From assembly GCA_938009755.1 (NCBI GenBank), contig CALLIL010000036.1, positions 1 to 58,120 on the forward strand: DNA of 58,120 nucleotides. Reading direction: 5' to 3'. This stretch comes from an uncultured Marinomonas sp. (GTDB lineage Bacteria; Pseudomonadota; Gammaproteobacteria; Pseudomonadales; Marinomonadaceae). This document shows, one piece after another, positions 1 through 6,310 of this stretch. The notes under the pieces were generated by a model. That model saw only the letters and a program-made list of their open reading frames with translations. It was not told the origin of the DNA and ran no database searches. Numbering within the stretch: position 1 is the stretch's first letter; every line of letters begins with the position of its first letter. Made by a program: the position numbers and the translations under genes.

Positions 1-140
1 AAGGAGAGATATTTAATTTTATTGAGATGTTCTACAATCCGATAAAACGGCATTCACATACAGGCGGGGTGTCACCTGTAAAGTTCGAAGAAAAGTATTT
101 TTTAGAAGTTCCTACTGTCTAGCAAACTCTGGGAAGTCCA
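1..140 (+). mobile_element. Right end of an IS3-family insertion sequence (partial)
   Basis: The window opens inside an insertion sequence. It contains the last codons of a transposase (3-122) and then a terminal sequence that, read inward on the other strand, begins TGGACTTCCCAGAGTTTGC. IS3-family ends start with TG and overlap the transposase stop codon in this way. The right boundary is placed at about base 140 from the terminal CA. The left end lies outside the window, so group and completeness cannot be judged. Confidence 0.75.
3..122 (+). CDS. IS3-family transposase OrfB, C-terminal fragment
   Basis: This is the final 39 codons of a DDE (rve) transposase entering from the left edge. 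The segment carries the pattern IEMFYNPIKRHSHTGGVSP followed by FEEKYF, which is the C-terminal signature of IS3-family OrfB proteins (typically F-Y-N-x-x-R-x-H-x-x-x-G-x-x-S-P). The catalytic residues lie upstream of the window. The frame ends at TAG 120-122, inside the terminal inverted repeat. Whether the full transposase is intact cannot be seen. Confidence 0.8.
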   Translation, partial: GEIFNFIEMFYNPIKRHSHTGGVSPVKFEEKYFLEVPTV

Positions 141-815
141 GAGTTAACCCATACCTTTGGTGAAATTGTTAGAAAGTTCGGGGATGTCGATATTACCGAT
201 ATGACTTCCAGCTCGTATAAAAATACGCTATTTATGCTTGAAATAATTATAGACAGCATAGACTTTGAAAAAAACGAAGTTAATAAAGCGCGCTCTCAGC
301 TCAACGCTCACTTGGAGCTTTCTGAACAGATTGTAGAGTTAGCTGAACGTCTAGCAGACACTCTTAAACAGCAACAAGAACTTTTTGAATATAGTGAGTT
401 TCAAAAGAGTGATTACCAATCAATAGACGACATGTTTACTGAAGCTGGTAATTGCAATATGGAGTATAAGTATCATACAGCTCCATTATTAAGCAGCCTT
501 ATGCACCAATATGAATCGAAGTATTGGCCAACTAGATCTGAATTAGTTAGATCAATTGCTACATTTGAAAAGCTACAGACTCAACCTACCCATAGGTCTC
601 TACCAGATAGCGTTTTGTTAGGTAAAGCATCAATAAAAAAGGATTTTGTCATAGCGTTTGATAAAAAAATTCGCGAATCTAGGCACCTTGCTACATTTAA
701 GTTATCAAATAAAGCGATGGTAGAAATTATAACAGTTATTCAGAATTTAGACCCTGATGATAAAATCACAGAAGATACTATTAGGGTTATTAGAAATCGG
801 AATAAAAACTTATAG
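123..815 (+). pseudogene. Hypothetical protein, 5' end removed by the IS element
   Basis: The reading frame is open from just after the transposase stop, through the IS end, to the stop at 815. The first ATG at 201 (204 residues) has no convincing ribosome binding site. Codons 141-200, outside the IS, read ELTHTFGEIVRKFGDVDITD in the same frame, so this looks like the 3' part of a gene whose start was displaced by the insertion. The product is hydrophilic and mostly helical, with a probable coiled coil around residues 25-60 counted from the ATG. No family is recognised. It might still be expressed from the ATG or from an IS-borne promoter. Confidence 0.6.
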
Positions 816-886
816 CGTCATAGATTTTTATCTTGATTTTTTATTTAATTGGGCATTTTACCTCATTAGAAAATGGAATAATGTAG

Positions 887-1384
887 ATGGATTTTGTAAG
901 TTATCAGCAACCTGTAAAGCCTCGAACACCTAAAAAAATTGATGCTCAGGTCAAGGAACTTATTAGGTTGTTAGGCCTTAAACACACCAATGCATCCTTC
1001 CTTCCATATACCCATAAGTCAGATACCTATCGTGCAACTTATTGCTACAATAACTGTGAAGATGAAGTAGCTACTTCTGGTGGTGAAATGGTGTTTGGTT
1101 GGATAGTTTGGGTAGACAAAAAGGCGAGATTTTGTGAAGCAGAGCATCATTGTGTTGTAAGGCAAGATAATAAGCTTTTTGATATTTCACCTCGTCAACA
1201 TAGCTCAGATAAGCTGGTTTTATTCGTACCTGACGCTACAAGGGAAGGAGGGAGAATTGGTAGTAACCTTTTGCGTGGATGGTCTAGTTTAAAGATGAGC
1301 GAAGGTGAAATTATAGCACACGTTAAAAAGCTAAAAATTGAGGAGATAGACTCTGTACACAGTGCCATTACAGAGGTTGAATAG
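887..1384 (+). CDS. Hypothetical protein with GW-x-x-W / EAEHH motif
   Basis: A 165-residue soluble protein without signal peptide or membrane segment. A central block reads C-x-x-N-x-C, then GGEMVFGWIVW, then EAEHHCVVR and FDISP. I associate this general arrangement (GW-x-x-W followed by a glutamate/histidine pair, then D-[IV]-[ST]-P) with a widespread family of small uncharacterised proteins. The clustered Cys, His and Glu residues could bind a metal, which is inference. The start ATG has only a weak GGAA upstream. It is followed by a hairpin shared with the convergent PAP2 gene. Function unknown. Confidence 0.6.
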   Translation: MDFVSYQQPVKPRTPKKIDAQVKELIRLLGLKHTNASFLPYTHKSDTYRATYCYNNCEDEVATSGGEMVFGWIVWVDKKARFCEAEHHCVVRQDNKLFDISPRQHSSDKLVLFVPDATREGGRIGSNLLRGWSSLKMSEGEIIAHVKKLKIEEIDSVHSAITEVE

Positions 1385-1406
1385 GGTAAGACTCTTTATG
1401 CCTATT

Positions 1407-1450
1407 CCCCCTGAAAGAGTGCATAGCAAGCAATGAACTCTATCAGGGGG
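1407..1450. terminator. Hairpin between convergent genes, probable bidirectional terminator
   Basis: Arms CCCCCTGAAAGAG (1407-1419) and CTCTATCAGGGGG (1438-1450) pair at 12 of 13 positions around an 18-base loop. It sits between the stop codons of two convergent genes. No clear T-tract follows on either strand, so it may act as a 3' stabiliser rather than a strict intrinsic terminator. Confidence 0.5.
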
Positions 1451-1457
1451 CTTAAGA

Positions 1458-2093
1458 TTAGTAACTTATCGAAGCATATAAGCTAACTTGATTATCAGTA
1501 ACAACAGGCGTAACAAAAAGATTTCTAGTAGTTAGCCCCATTTCTGTAATAGCGTATTGAACCCCTATTGCTAATACTGCGCCAGCCGCGACATCATGCC
1601 AATAATGATAGTCACCATGAACCCTAGAATAACCCACATAAGAAGCAGCAGCGTAAGCAGGTACCCCATATTCCCAGCCATAACGCATTTGTAAAAAGGC
1701 CGCGCCTTGGAAAGCCGCAGAAGTATGTCCAGATGGAAAAGAGTTATTATCATTACCATTCGGTCGCTCAGCATCAACCGCAAATTTAAGGCTATGTGTT
1801 GCAACGCCTGTCCATAAAGCACCCTCAGCCCATTGAGCAGTTCCTTCATTGTCTCCTTTTACTAGTGAAATCACCCCAGCAATCAGTGGAATCCCAACCT
1901 GAAGATTATCTCCAGCACGAACTACACTGTCATTAGCATGAACTACACTCAGATAAGATATACAGAAAGCACCCATAACAATCTGAAACACCCTCTTAAA
2001 ATTGAAAAAATGAGTATTTTTTCTATTTTTACTAAATTTTGGTCGCAAAAATCCGCCCCAGCTAGCCTTAGCAGGGTTATACAAAGAGAGCAT
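1458..2093 (-). CDS. PAP2-superfamily membrane phosphatase
   Basis: A 211-residue protein with the three phosphatase motifs of the PAP2 (type 2 phosphatidic acid phosphatase) superfamily in order: K-x6-RP (KFAVDAERP), PSGH (SFPSGH), and SR-x5-H-x3-D (SRVHGDYHYWHD). Members dephosphorylate lipid phosphates such as phosphatidylglycerol phosphate, undecaprenyl diphosphate or lipid A. A hydrophobic segment ending in VVHA near residue 53 looks like a signal or anchor after an unusually long basic N-terminus. The start at 2093 has AAGG eight bases upstream; a later ATG just before MGAFCIS is an alternative. It is divergent from the repressor gene. Substrate cannot be assigned, and a link to the nearby defence genes is only positional. 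Confidence 0.8.
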   Translation of the reverse strand: MLSLYNPAKASWGGFLRPKFSKNRKNTHFFNFKRVFQIVMGAFCISYLSVVHANDSVVRAGDNLQVGIPLIAGVISLVKGDNEGTAQWAEGALWTGVATHSLKFAVDAERPNGNDNNSFPSGHTSAAFQGAAFLQMRYGWEYGVPAYAAASYVGYSRVHGDYHYWHDVAAGAVLAIGVQYAITEMGLTTRNLFVTPVVTDNQVSLYASISY

Positions 2094-2144
2094 TCTAGTT
2101 ACCTTATAGAGTTAAGAAATTAAGATTTTGAATATCACTTGGTC

Positions 2145-2172
2145 AGTGTTGTGAAATCATATATGTGAAATC
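2145..2172 (+). promoter_or_regulatory. Candidate operator: 13-bp site plus repeated TGTGAAATC
   Basis: AGTGTTGTGAAAT at 2145-2157 overlaps the first of two direct copies of TGTGAAATC (2150-2158 and 2164-2172, 14 bases apart) in the intergenic region between the divergent PAP2 and repressor genes. The same 13-mer recurs inverted at 2948-2960 ahead of the CBASS operon. This is what operators of the intervening repressor would look like. The sites could instead be terminal repeats of a small inserted unit. Confidence 0.45.
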
Positions 2173-2254
2173 CTTTCAGATCAATAAAGATCTCACAAAA
2201 AGATTTAACAAATTATTCAAAATCATTTTTTACCCCTATAGAAACGGTGTAATA

Positions 2255-2905
2255 ATGACAAAAGAATGGTTTACAGCTGCCGAACTGGCAGGGCAAAAAG
2301 GCATGCCAGCACATGCGACAAACGTAACGCGCAAAGCTAAAAGTCAAAACTGGGAATACAGGCAGATGACAGGATTACGAGGTGTAAACTTTGAATATCA
2401 CGCCAGCAGCCTACCCCAAGAAACACAAGAAGCATTGGGGCTAGAAGGTGTTAAGAAGCCAATACAAGCTGAAAGTAGCGACTCAGGTATGGTTACTATT
2501 CAAATTTACTCAGCCAAAGCTAAGACGTGGAGCAAGGCTAAATCAGAAGCTCATATGGTGCTGCCTAAGCGTTATTTGCCTAAATCCTTTTCAGAACAAG
2601 AACAAAATCAGCTTTTCGCATTAGAAGCACCTGACAGCACAATGCAACCTACAATAGACATAGGTGAAGTGGTTCTAGTTTCCAAAGTGGCTAATAAGGC
2701 AGATATATCAACAGGCGTGTTTGTTCTCGAAACAAATATGGGTATCACTATAAAAAGGCTAAAGCCGAACCTTGCAGGAACAGAGATAAAAGTGTGCTGT
2801 GATTCTGACAAATTTGATGATGAGACATTGAAGCGTGAAGACTTTGATAAATCGACTAGGTTAGTAGGAAAAATACTAGGCACCTCCATCAAAGAACTAA
2901 GTTAA
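2255..2905 (+). CDS. Phage-type repressor: Mu-like HTH plus S24/LexA-like domain
   Basis: Transcriptional regulator of 216 residues from the ATG at 2255; the frame opens upstream at 2165, but the family pattern begins at MTKEWFTAAEL. Residues 1-60 match the Mu-type DNA-binding fold (EWFTAAELAG, a glycine/proline turn, then W-x-x-R-x-x-x-G-x-x-G and SLP). Residues 115-205 resemble a peptidase S24 domain: STMQPTI-x-x-GE at 128-138 and a lysine at TIKRL (K167). The expected G-D-S-M is D-S-T-M, so threonine stands at the usual nucleophile position, and no Ala-Gly or Cys-Gly dipeptide occurs in the linker. Classical RecA-stimulated self-cleavage is therefore doubtful. It lies directly upstream of and co-oriented with the CBASS genes. 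Confidence 0.75.
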   Translation: MTKEWFTAAELAGQKGMPAHATNVTRKAKSQNWEYRQMTGLRGVNFEYHASSLPQETQEALGLEGVKKPIQAESSDSGMVTIQIYSAKAKTWSKAKSEAHMVLPKRYLPKSFSEQEQNQLFALEAPDSTMQPTIDIGEVVLVSKVANKADISTGVFVLETNMGITIKRLKPNLAGTEIKVCCDSDKFDDETLKREDFDKSTRLVGKILGTSIKELS

Positions 2906-2947
2906 ACATGCAGGCAGAATATGAAGAAAACTCATAATAGAAACCTA

Positions 2948-2960
2948 ATTTCACAACACT
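2948..2960 (-). promoter_or_regulatory. Inverted copy of the 13-bp candidate operator, upstream of CBASS
   Basis: ATTTCACAACACT is the exact reverse complement of the 13-mer at 2145-2157. It lies 43 bases after the repressor stop codon and 150 bases before the CD-NTase start, so a repressor bound here could affect CBASS transcription. A small hairpin (CCCTC-TCA-GAGGG, 3004-3016) follows and might mark the end of the repressor transcript. Confidence 0.4.
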
Positions 2961-3110
2961 TTAACTAATAATATAGAGCATAAGATTAGAAATAAAATCG
3001 TTACCCTCTCAGAGGGCTAGCTGATAGTTTTTATACTCGAAGTGCGGACTTGTTTTACTCTTCTTCACCCCCATTTAATTATAAGTAACCATGTATACAG
3101 GGGATGAGAC

Positions 3111-4370
3111 ATGACATTGCACCGAGATTTCAGATTATTCGTGGATAATCTAAAAATTAAGAACAAAGACAAAATTTCGAGTCGCTATGGAAGCATTACG
3201 AAGAATCTAAATGAAAAATTTAGAGATTTACCTAACGACAAGACAAATTATAGCCTTCAAGCAGGATCGTATGGTCGTTACTCAGGTATTCATGGTATCT
3301 CAGATCTAGATATGCTTTACATCATCCCACCTTACAAGTGGATTACTTACCGAAATGATCCGTCTAAGGCTCTCGACCATGCCAAGATGGCGATACAAAA
3401 GACCTATCCAACCAGTTCTGTACGAAAAGACCGCAATGTAGTGGTTGTTGAGATGCAGGATTTTACCTTTGAAATAGTTCCTGTGTTCGAGTGGAAAGGC
3501 ATATTCAAATACCCTGATACCCACAATGGTGGAAAATGGCGCACGTGCAATACACGTGCAGAGCTAAAAGCATTCAAAGATTTGAACAGTCAGCGCAATG
3601 ACAACCTTCGTAAGCTTGCAAAAATGATTCGTGCTTGGAAAGTTAGAAATAACGTAGAAATGAGTGGTTTCCTTATAGACACTCTCTGCTATCGCTTTTT
3701 CGAGAAGAATACCGATTACGATCAGGTAAGTTTCGGTGGCTTTGACAAGATGGTGAAAGACTTCTTCGAATTCCTATTTAAAGAACCTAATAGAAGTTTC
3801 TACTATGCCTTTGGTAGTAACTCCAAGGTCAGTGTATATCAACCTTTCCAAAAGGCTGCTGAGAGCGCTCTGAAGTCAGCTAAGTCAGCAATTGAAGCGA
3901 GAGCTAAGGGACAAGAAGCAAAGTGCAACCAGCACTATAAGTCAATCTTTGGAACAAAGTTCCCTAACCAAGAGGTGAAACAGATAGGGGGATCGCAAGA
4001 ACAGTTCATTGAAGACCTATTCGACTTGAATTTGACCAATCAGATTGAAATAGATTGTGAGATTAAAAAGGACCTGATGACTCAGCTACTATCAAGATTT
4101 GGCAGTGGCCGTATACAGCCTCAACGCGAACTGCATTTCTTTGTGAAGGGCTCGAACATTGTCGGAGACTACAAAGTAAAATGGAAGGTTCGTAATTATG
4201 GACATGAAGCGGATAAACGAAAGAACCACCGCGGAGAAATTATGGATGATGATGGTAGCAAAACAAGGAGAGAAACAGCATCTTTCTATGGAGATCATAC
4301 GGTCGAGTGTTACGCTATTCATAGAAACACGGTGATTGCACGACATAAAATCACCGTACCAATCGAGTAG
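3111..4370 (+). CDS. CBASS cyclic oligonucleotide synthase (CD-NTase, SMODS plus AGS-C)
   Basis: Signal-generating enzyme of a CBASS-type anti-phage system, expected to make a cyclic di- or oligonucleotide when infection is sensed. The nucleotidyltransferase motif is clear: AGSYGRY at 51-57 and SDLDML at 64-69, giving metal ligands D65 and D67, with the third acidic ligand probably E121 in FTFEIVPVFE. Residues 338-419 (LHFFVKGSN, VKWKVRNYG, ending HKITVPIE) match the AGS-C sensor domain known at the C-terminus of SMODS proteins. Length 419 is normal. GGGGA lies about ten bases upstream of the ATG. The effector follows after 12 bases. No HORMA, TRIP13, E1/E2 or JAB gene is nearby, so this is a type I-like minimal arrangement. 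The nucleotide product cannot be predicted. Confidence 0.9.
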   Translation: MTLHRDFRLFVDNLKIKNKDKISSRYGSITKNLNEKFRDLPNDKTNYSLQAGSYGRYSGIHGISDLDMLYIIPPYKWITYRNDPSKALDHAKMAIQKTYPTSSVRKDRNVVVVEMQDFTFEIVPVFEWKGIFKYPDTHNGGKWRTCNTRAELKAFKDLNSQRNDNLRKLAKMIRAWKVRNNVEMSGFLIDTLCYRFFEKNTDYDQVSFGGFDKMVKDFFEFLFKEPNRSFYYAFGSNSKVSVYQPFQKAAESALKSAKSAIEARAKGQEAKCNQHYKSIFGTKFPNQEVKQIGGSQEQFIEDLFDLNLTNQIEIDCEIKKDLMTQLLSRFGSGRIQPQRELHFFVKGSNIVGDYKVKWKVRNYGHEADKRKNHRGEIMDDDGSKTRRETASFYGDHTVECYAIHRNTVIARHKITVPIE

Positions 4371-4382
4371 GAACGATAGTTT

Positions 4383-5093
4383 ATGACGGAACAGGCGATT
4401 AAAAAGCAAGTGGCAAGGGAATATTACAATGTACTCTATGGCGCCAAACTTCATCTTGCGTCATACGATATTTGCGAGAAAGTACCTACAGCAATTAGCA
4501 TGATATCGCTTTCATTTGGTGTACTCGGGTTGTCTTTCTCACAGTTGAACAGTAATTCGCTGGCTTCTTTATTGCTGATTATCGGTATCATCGGCATTAT
4601 CCTCAAGCCAAGGGAGCTTCAGAAAGAGCAATATAAGGCTATTGGTGGAAGTCTAACTGATATTAGTAAGAAATTAGAGGACGTATATTGCCAAATTGAT
4701 GAACAGGATATTGATTCCGTTCATCAGGCTCGCACAGACCTAAAAATAATTCGAGGAGATCATAGCTCCGTTGTTATGTTATCTCCTGTTTTTCTGTCGT
4801 CATGGTATGCACACTATAAATTGTTTTCTGAGCACAATAGTGACTGGATGTGCTCAGAGTTAGCTTTAGACTGGAAGGATAAAATCCCTTTCAGCTTAAG
4901 AATTACTGTTGTAGTGCTATTGGCCGCAGCTGTACTATGGGCAGACCCACTTTGCATGGCTACTAAGAGTTGGGCATGGTTTTCTGAGCCGTGTGTCGGA
5001 TGCTGGCAAAACATTTCAGATTCTAGTCAGGCAATTACTCCAACAACTGAAGCAATTCCTGATACAAAACCTAATTATGGGGCTACCAAATAA
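4383..5093 (+). CDS. SLATT-family transmembrane CBASS effector
   Basis: A 236-residue membrane protein immediately downstream of the CD-NTase. A short cytosolic N-terminus (residues 1-35) precedes a hydrophobic hairpin (about 36-54 and 58-75), then a helical cytosolic region (about 78-165). This is the layout of SLATT domains, which pair with SMODS synthases and are thought to open membrane pores on binding the second messenger. Unusually, a third hydrophobic segment (about 171-188) follows, and the tail carries three cysteines (one after the segment, then CVGC). Assignment rests on topology and context, since SLATT sequences diverge strongly. Transcription continues from the synthase gene. 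Confidence 0.75.
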   Translation: MTEQAIKKQVAREYYNVLYGAKLHLASYDICEKVPTAISMISLSFGVLGLSFSQLNSNSLASLLLIIGIIGIILKPRELQKEQYKAIGGSLTDISKKLEDVYCQIDEQDIDSVHQARTDLKIIRGDHSSVVMLSPVFLSSWYAHYKLFSEHNSDWMCSELALDWKDKIPFSLRITVVVLLAAAVLWADPLCMATKSWAWFSEPCVGCWQNISDSSQAITPTTEAIPDTKPNYGATK

Positions 5094-5151
5094 CAATAAG
5101 ATAGCGAGAGAAGAATCTTTTTTTGAATAAAGCTTTCACCCGAACCATATT

Positions 5152-5172
5152 GGTGGCATAAAAGGTGGCATA
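5152..5172 (+). repeat. Direct repeat GGTGGCATA x2
   Basis: GGTGGCATA occurs at 5152-5160 and 5164-5172, 12 bases apart, just before an A/T run in the 446-base gap after the SLATT gene. Short iterated sites of this sort occur as integrase arm-type sites near island ends, but no integrase gene or tRNA is visible here. The rest of the gap up to 5358 shows nothing recognisable apart from AT-rich sequence. Confidence 0.35.
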
Positions 5173-5357
5173 TTTTTTAATTTTTTTAAAAAATCTATAC
5201 AATTCAAAAACTTAACAGTTAAATTTGTATTCAGATTCAGAATATTGAGTGATTTCAAATAAGAAGTTTGATTCAAAAATATTGCGGTATACCTTGATGT
5301 ATTAATATACCTTTGACTACAATCACATCAAATGGATTGGGAGTGCCCGATCGGCGT

Positions 5358-5501
5358 CTAAACCTCGGTGAGTGCATCGGGGTTTTTCGCTATCTGAGGT
5401 CTGATAAATTCCAACGCAGCTTTCTTTTTTAAGAAACCAATGGCTAGCTTTACATACTTCGTCCTAATGAAAGACAAATCAATTGTTTGTTTTTCATTAA
5501 T
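5358..5501 (-). pseudogene. Relic: C-terminal end of a second SIR2-type defence protein
   Basis: On the reverse strand the codons between in-frame stops read as a homologue of the last 55 or so residues of the intact SIR2 protein encoded at 6311-9796. The relic has INEKQTIDLSFIRTKYVK where the intact protein has SNEIQIANIPLVRAECVK; both continue LAIG-[FL]-LK, and both end with an AK...L-x-EV pattern. The DNA also matches: AACCAAT-R-GCTAGCTTTACA-Y-AC is present in both copies. The N-terminal 1100 residues are missing and a stop lies directly upstream, so only a remnant remains. It sits just beyond the toxin-antitoxin pair. Confidence 0.7.
5361..5387 (+). terminator. Possible intrinsic terminator after the CBASS operon
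   Basis: AACCTCG and CGGGGTT (with one G-T pair) flank a ten-base loop and are followed by TTTTT (5383-5387). It could end forward transcripts from the CBASS operon 270 bases upstream. The same bases encode the last residues of the SIR2 relic on the other strand, so the structure may be coincidental. Confidence 0.4.
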
Positions 5502-5539
5502 TTAACACTGACCTGATTTATCACTATTTACATTTGCTT

Positions 5540-5881
5540 CTACAAAACCAGCATAATTTCATAAAGTAGCTGCTCAATACTTTGACGGCTATCCATCACT
5601 ACAATCAACACAACCTTTTCCTCTTGCTCATCCACTCGATAAAAAACAAGGTTATGCTGGCCTACTTGCATTTGTCGATAATTCATAAAGCCTAGTGCAG
5701 ATAATCGATCACTAACAGGGGAAGAAAAAGGCTGGTCACTCAAAGCCAAGACTTTTTGCTTAATGAGCCTTTTAGCTTCATCAGCAACAACGGTATTATG
5801 CTTTCGGGTTAGGAATGTAGAGAGTTTTTTAAGGGTCGTTTTAAAAGCTGGCGTAGCAACAACTTGGAAGGGTTTAGACAT
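5540..5881 (-). CDS. RelE/ParE-family toxin
   Basis: Toxin of a type II toxin-antitoxin pair, 113 residues from the ATG at 5881. The start MSKPFQV overlaps the antitoxin stop codon (ATGTCTAA). The fold pattern fits RelE/ParE: an N-terminal strand, two helices rich in lysine and arginine (residues 10-45), then strands GFMNYRQMQVG, HNLVFYRVD and EKVVLIVVMDSR. Members either cleave mRNA at the ribosome or poison gyrase; the sequence alone does not separate the two. It forms one reverse-strand operon with the Phd-like antitoxin. The alternative start four codons upstream is less likely. Confidence 0.8.
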   Translation of the reverse strand: MSKPFQVVATPAFKTTLKKLSTFLTRKHNTVVADEAKRLIKQKVLALSDQPFSSPVSDRLSALGFMNYRQMQVGQHNLVFYRVDEQEEKVVLIVVMDSRQSIEQLLYEIMLVL

Positions 5882-6098
5882 CAAATGCCTCATCCAAGGA
5901 TAACTCGCCTTTTTGATTCAAACTGCGCTCAGAAAGATTGATTAATTTAAGCAGCGCTATCGTTTCTTGCTGCTCATAATAAGCTTGAGAATCCTGTACT
6001 ACATACACCTCTTTCCCATTCTGAGTAACATGCAAAGGATCATCTAGCGACAAATTATTGGCATTTGCTTTCAGGTATGACACGGTTTCAACATTCAT
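5874..6098 (-). CDS. Phd/YefM-family antitoxin
   Basis: A 74-residue antitoxin that should bind and neutralise the downstream toxin and repress its own promoter. The start at 6098 (MNVETVSYLK) has GGAGG five bases upstream, favouring it over the ATG ten codons earlier. The N-terminal half has the usual Phd/YefM pattern: a short helix, then DPLHVTQNGKEVYVV, in which the T-x-N-G-x-x turn is typical of the dimeric DNA-binding domain. The C-terminal part is acidic and probably wraps the toxin. The stop overlaps the toxin start, as expected for coupled translation. Confidence 0.85.
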   Translation of the reverse strand: MNVETVSYLKANANNLSLDDPLHVTQNGKEVYVVQDSQAYYEQQETIALLKLINLSERSLNQKGELSLDEAFDV

Positions 6099-6310
6099 AA
6101 AGCCTCCAGTGGTCCAAATATAAACCAATTATAGACTAACATTTAACCTCTATGCACATTTTTCATTATCTTCGAGACTGGTCAATTTTACTTAATGATT
6201 TTTTGCCATTGCTTCACTATAAACAGAGCAACTGACTCAAATTAATCCAACTCTGACATGATTTATTTGAACTCCAAGTATGTAACTAGCACAGGAGAAG
6301 TCACAAAAAT

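Noticed and set aside
1407-1450. Integron attC-like site
   Set aside because: The hairpin has long arms and loop but lacks the RYYYAAC/GTTRRRY core sites, and it lies between convergent genes, where a terminator is the simpler reading.
2145-2960. Terminal inverted repeats of a small transposon around the repressor
   Set aside because: Not excluded, but no target-site duplication is evident, the repeats are only 13 bases, and the enclosed protein has no transposase domain; the operator reading fits better.
5318-5387. Possible small RNA with promoter TTGATG-N18-TACAAT (5294-5323) and terminator at 5361-5387
   Set aside because: The terminator bases are also the antisense of the SIR2 relic's last codons, and the predicted transcript (about 55 bases) matches no RNA I know. 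AT-rich sequence gives such promoters by chance.
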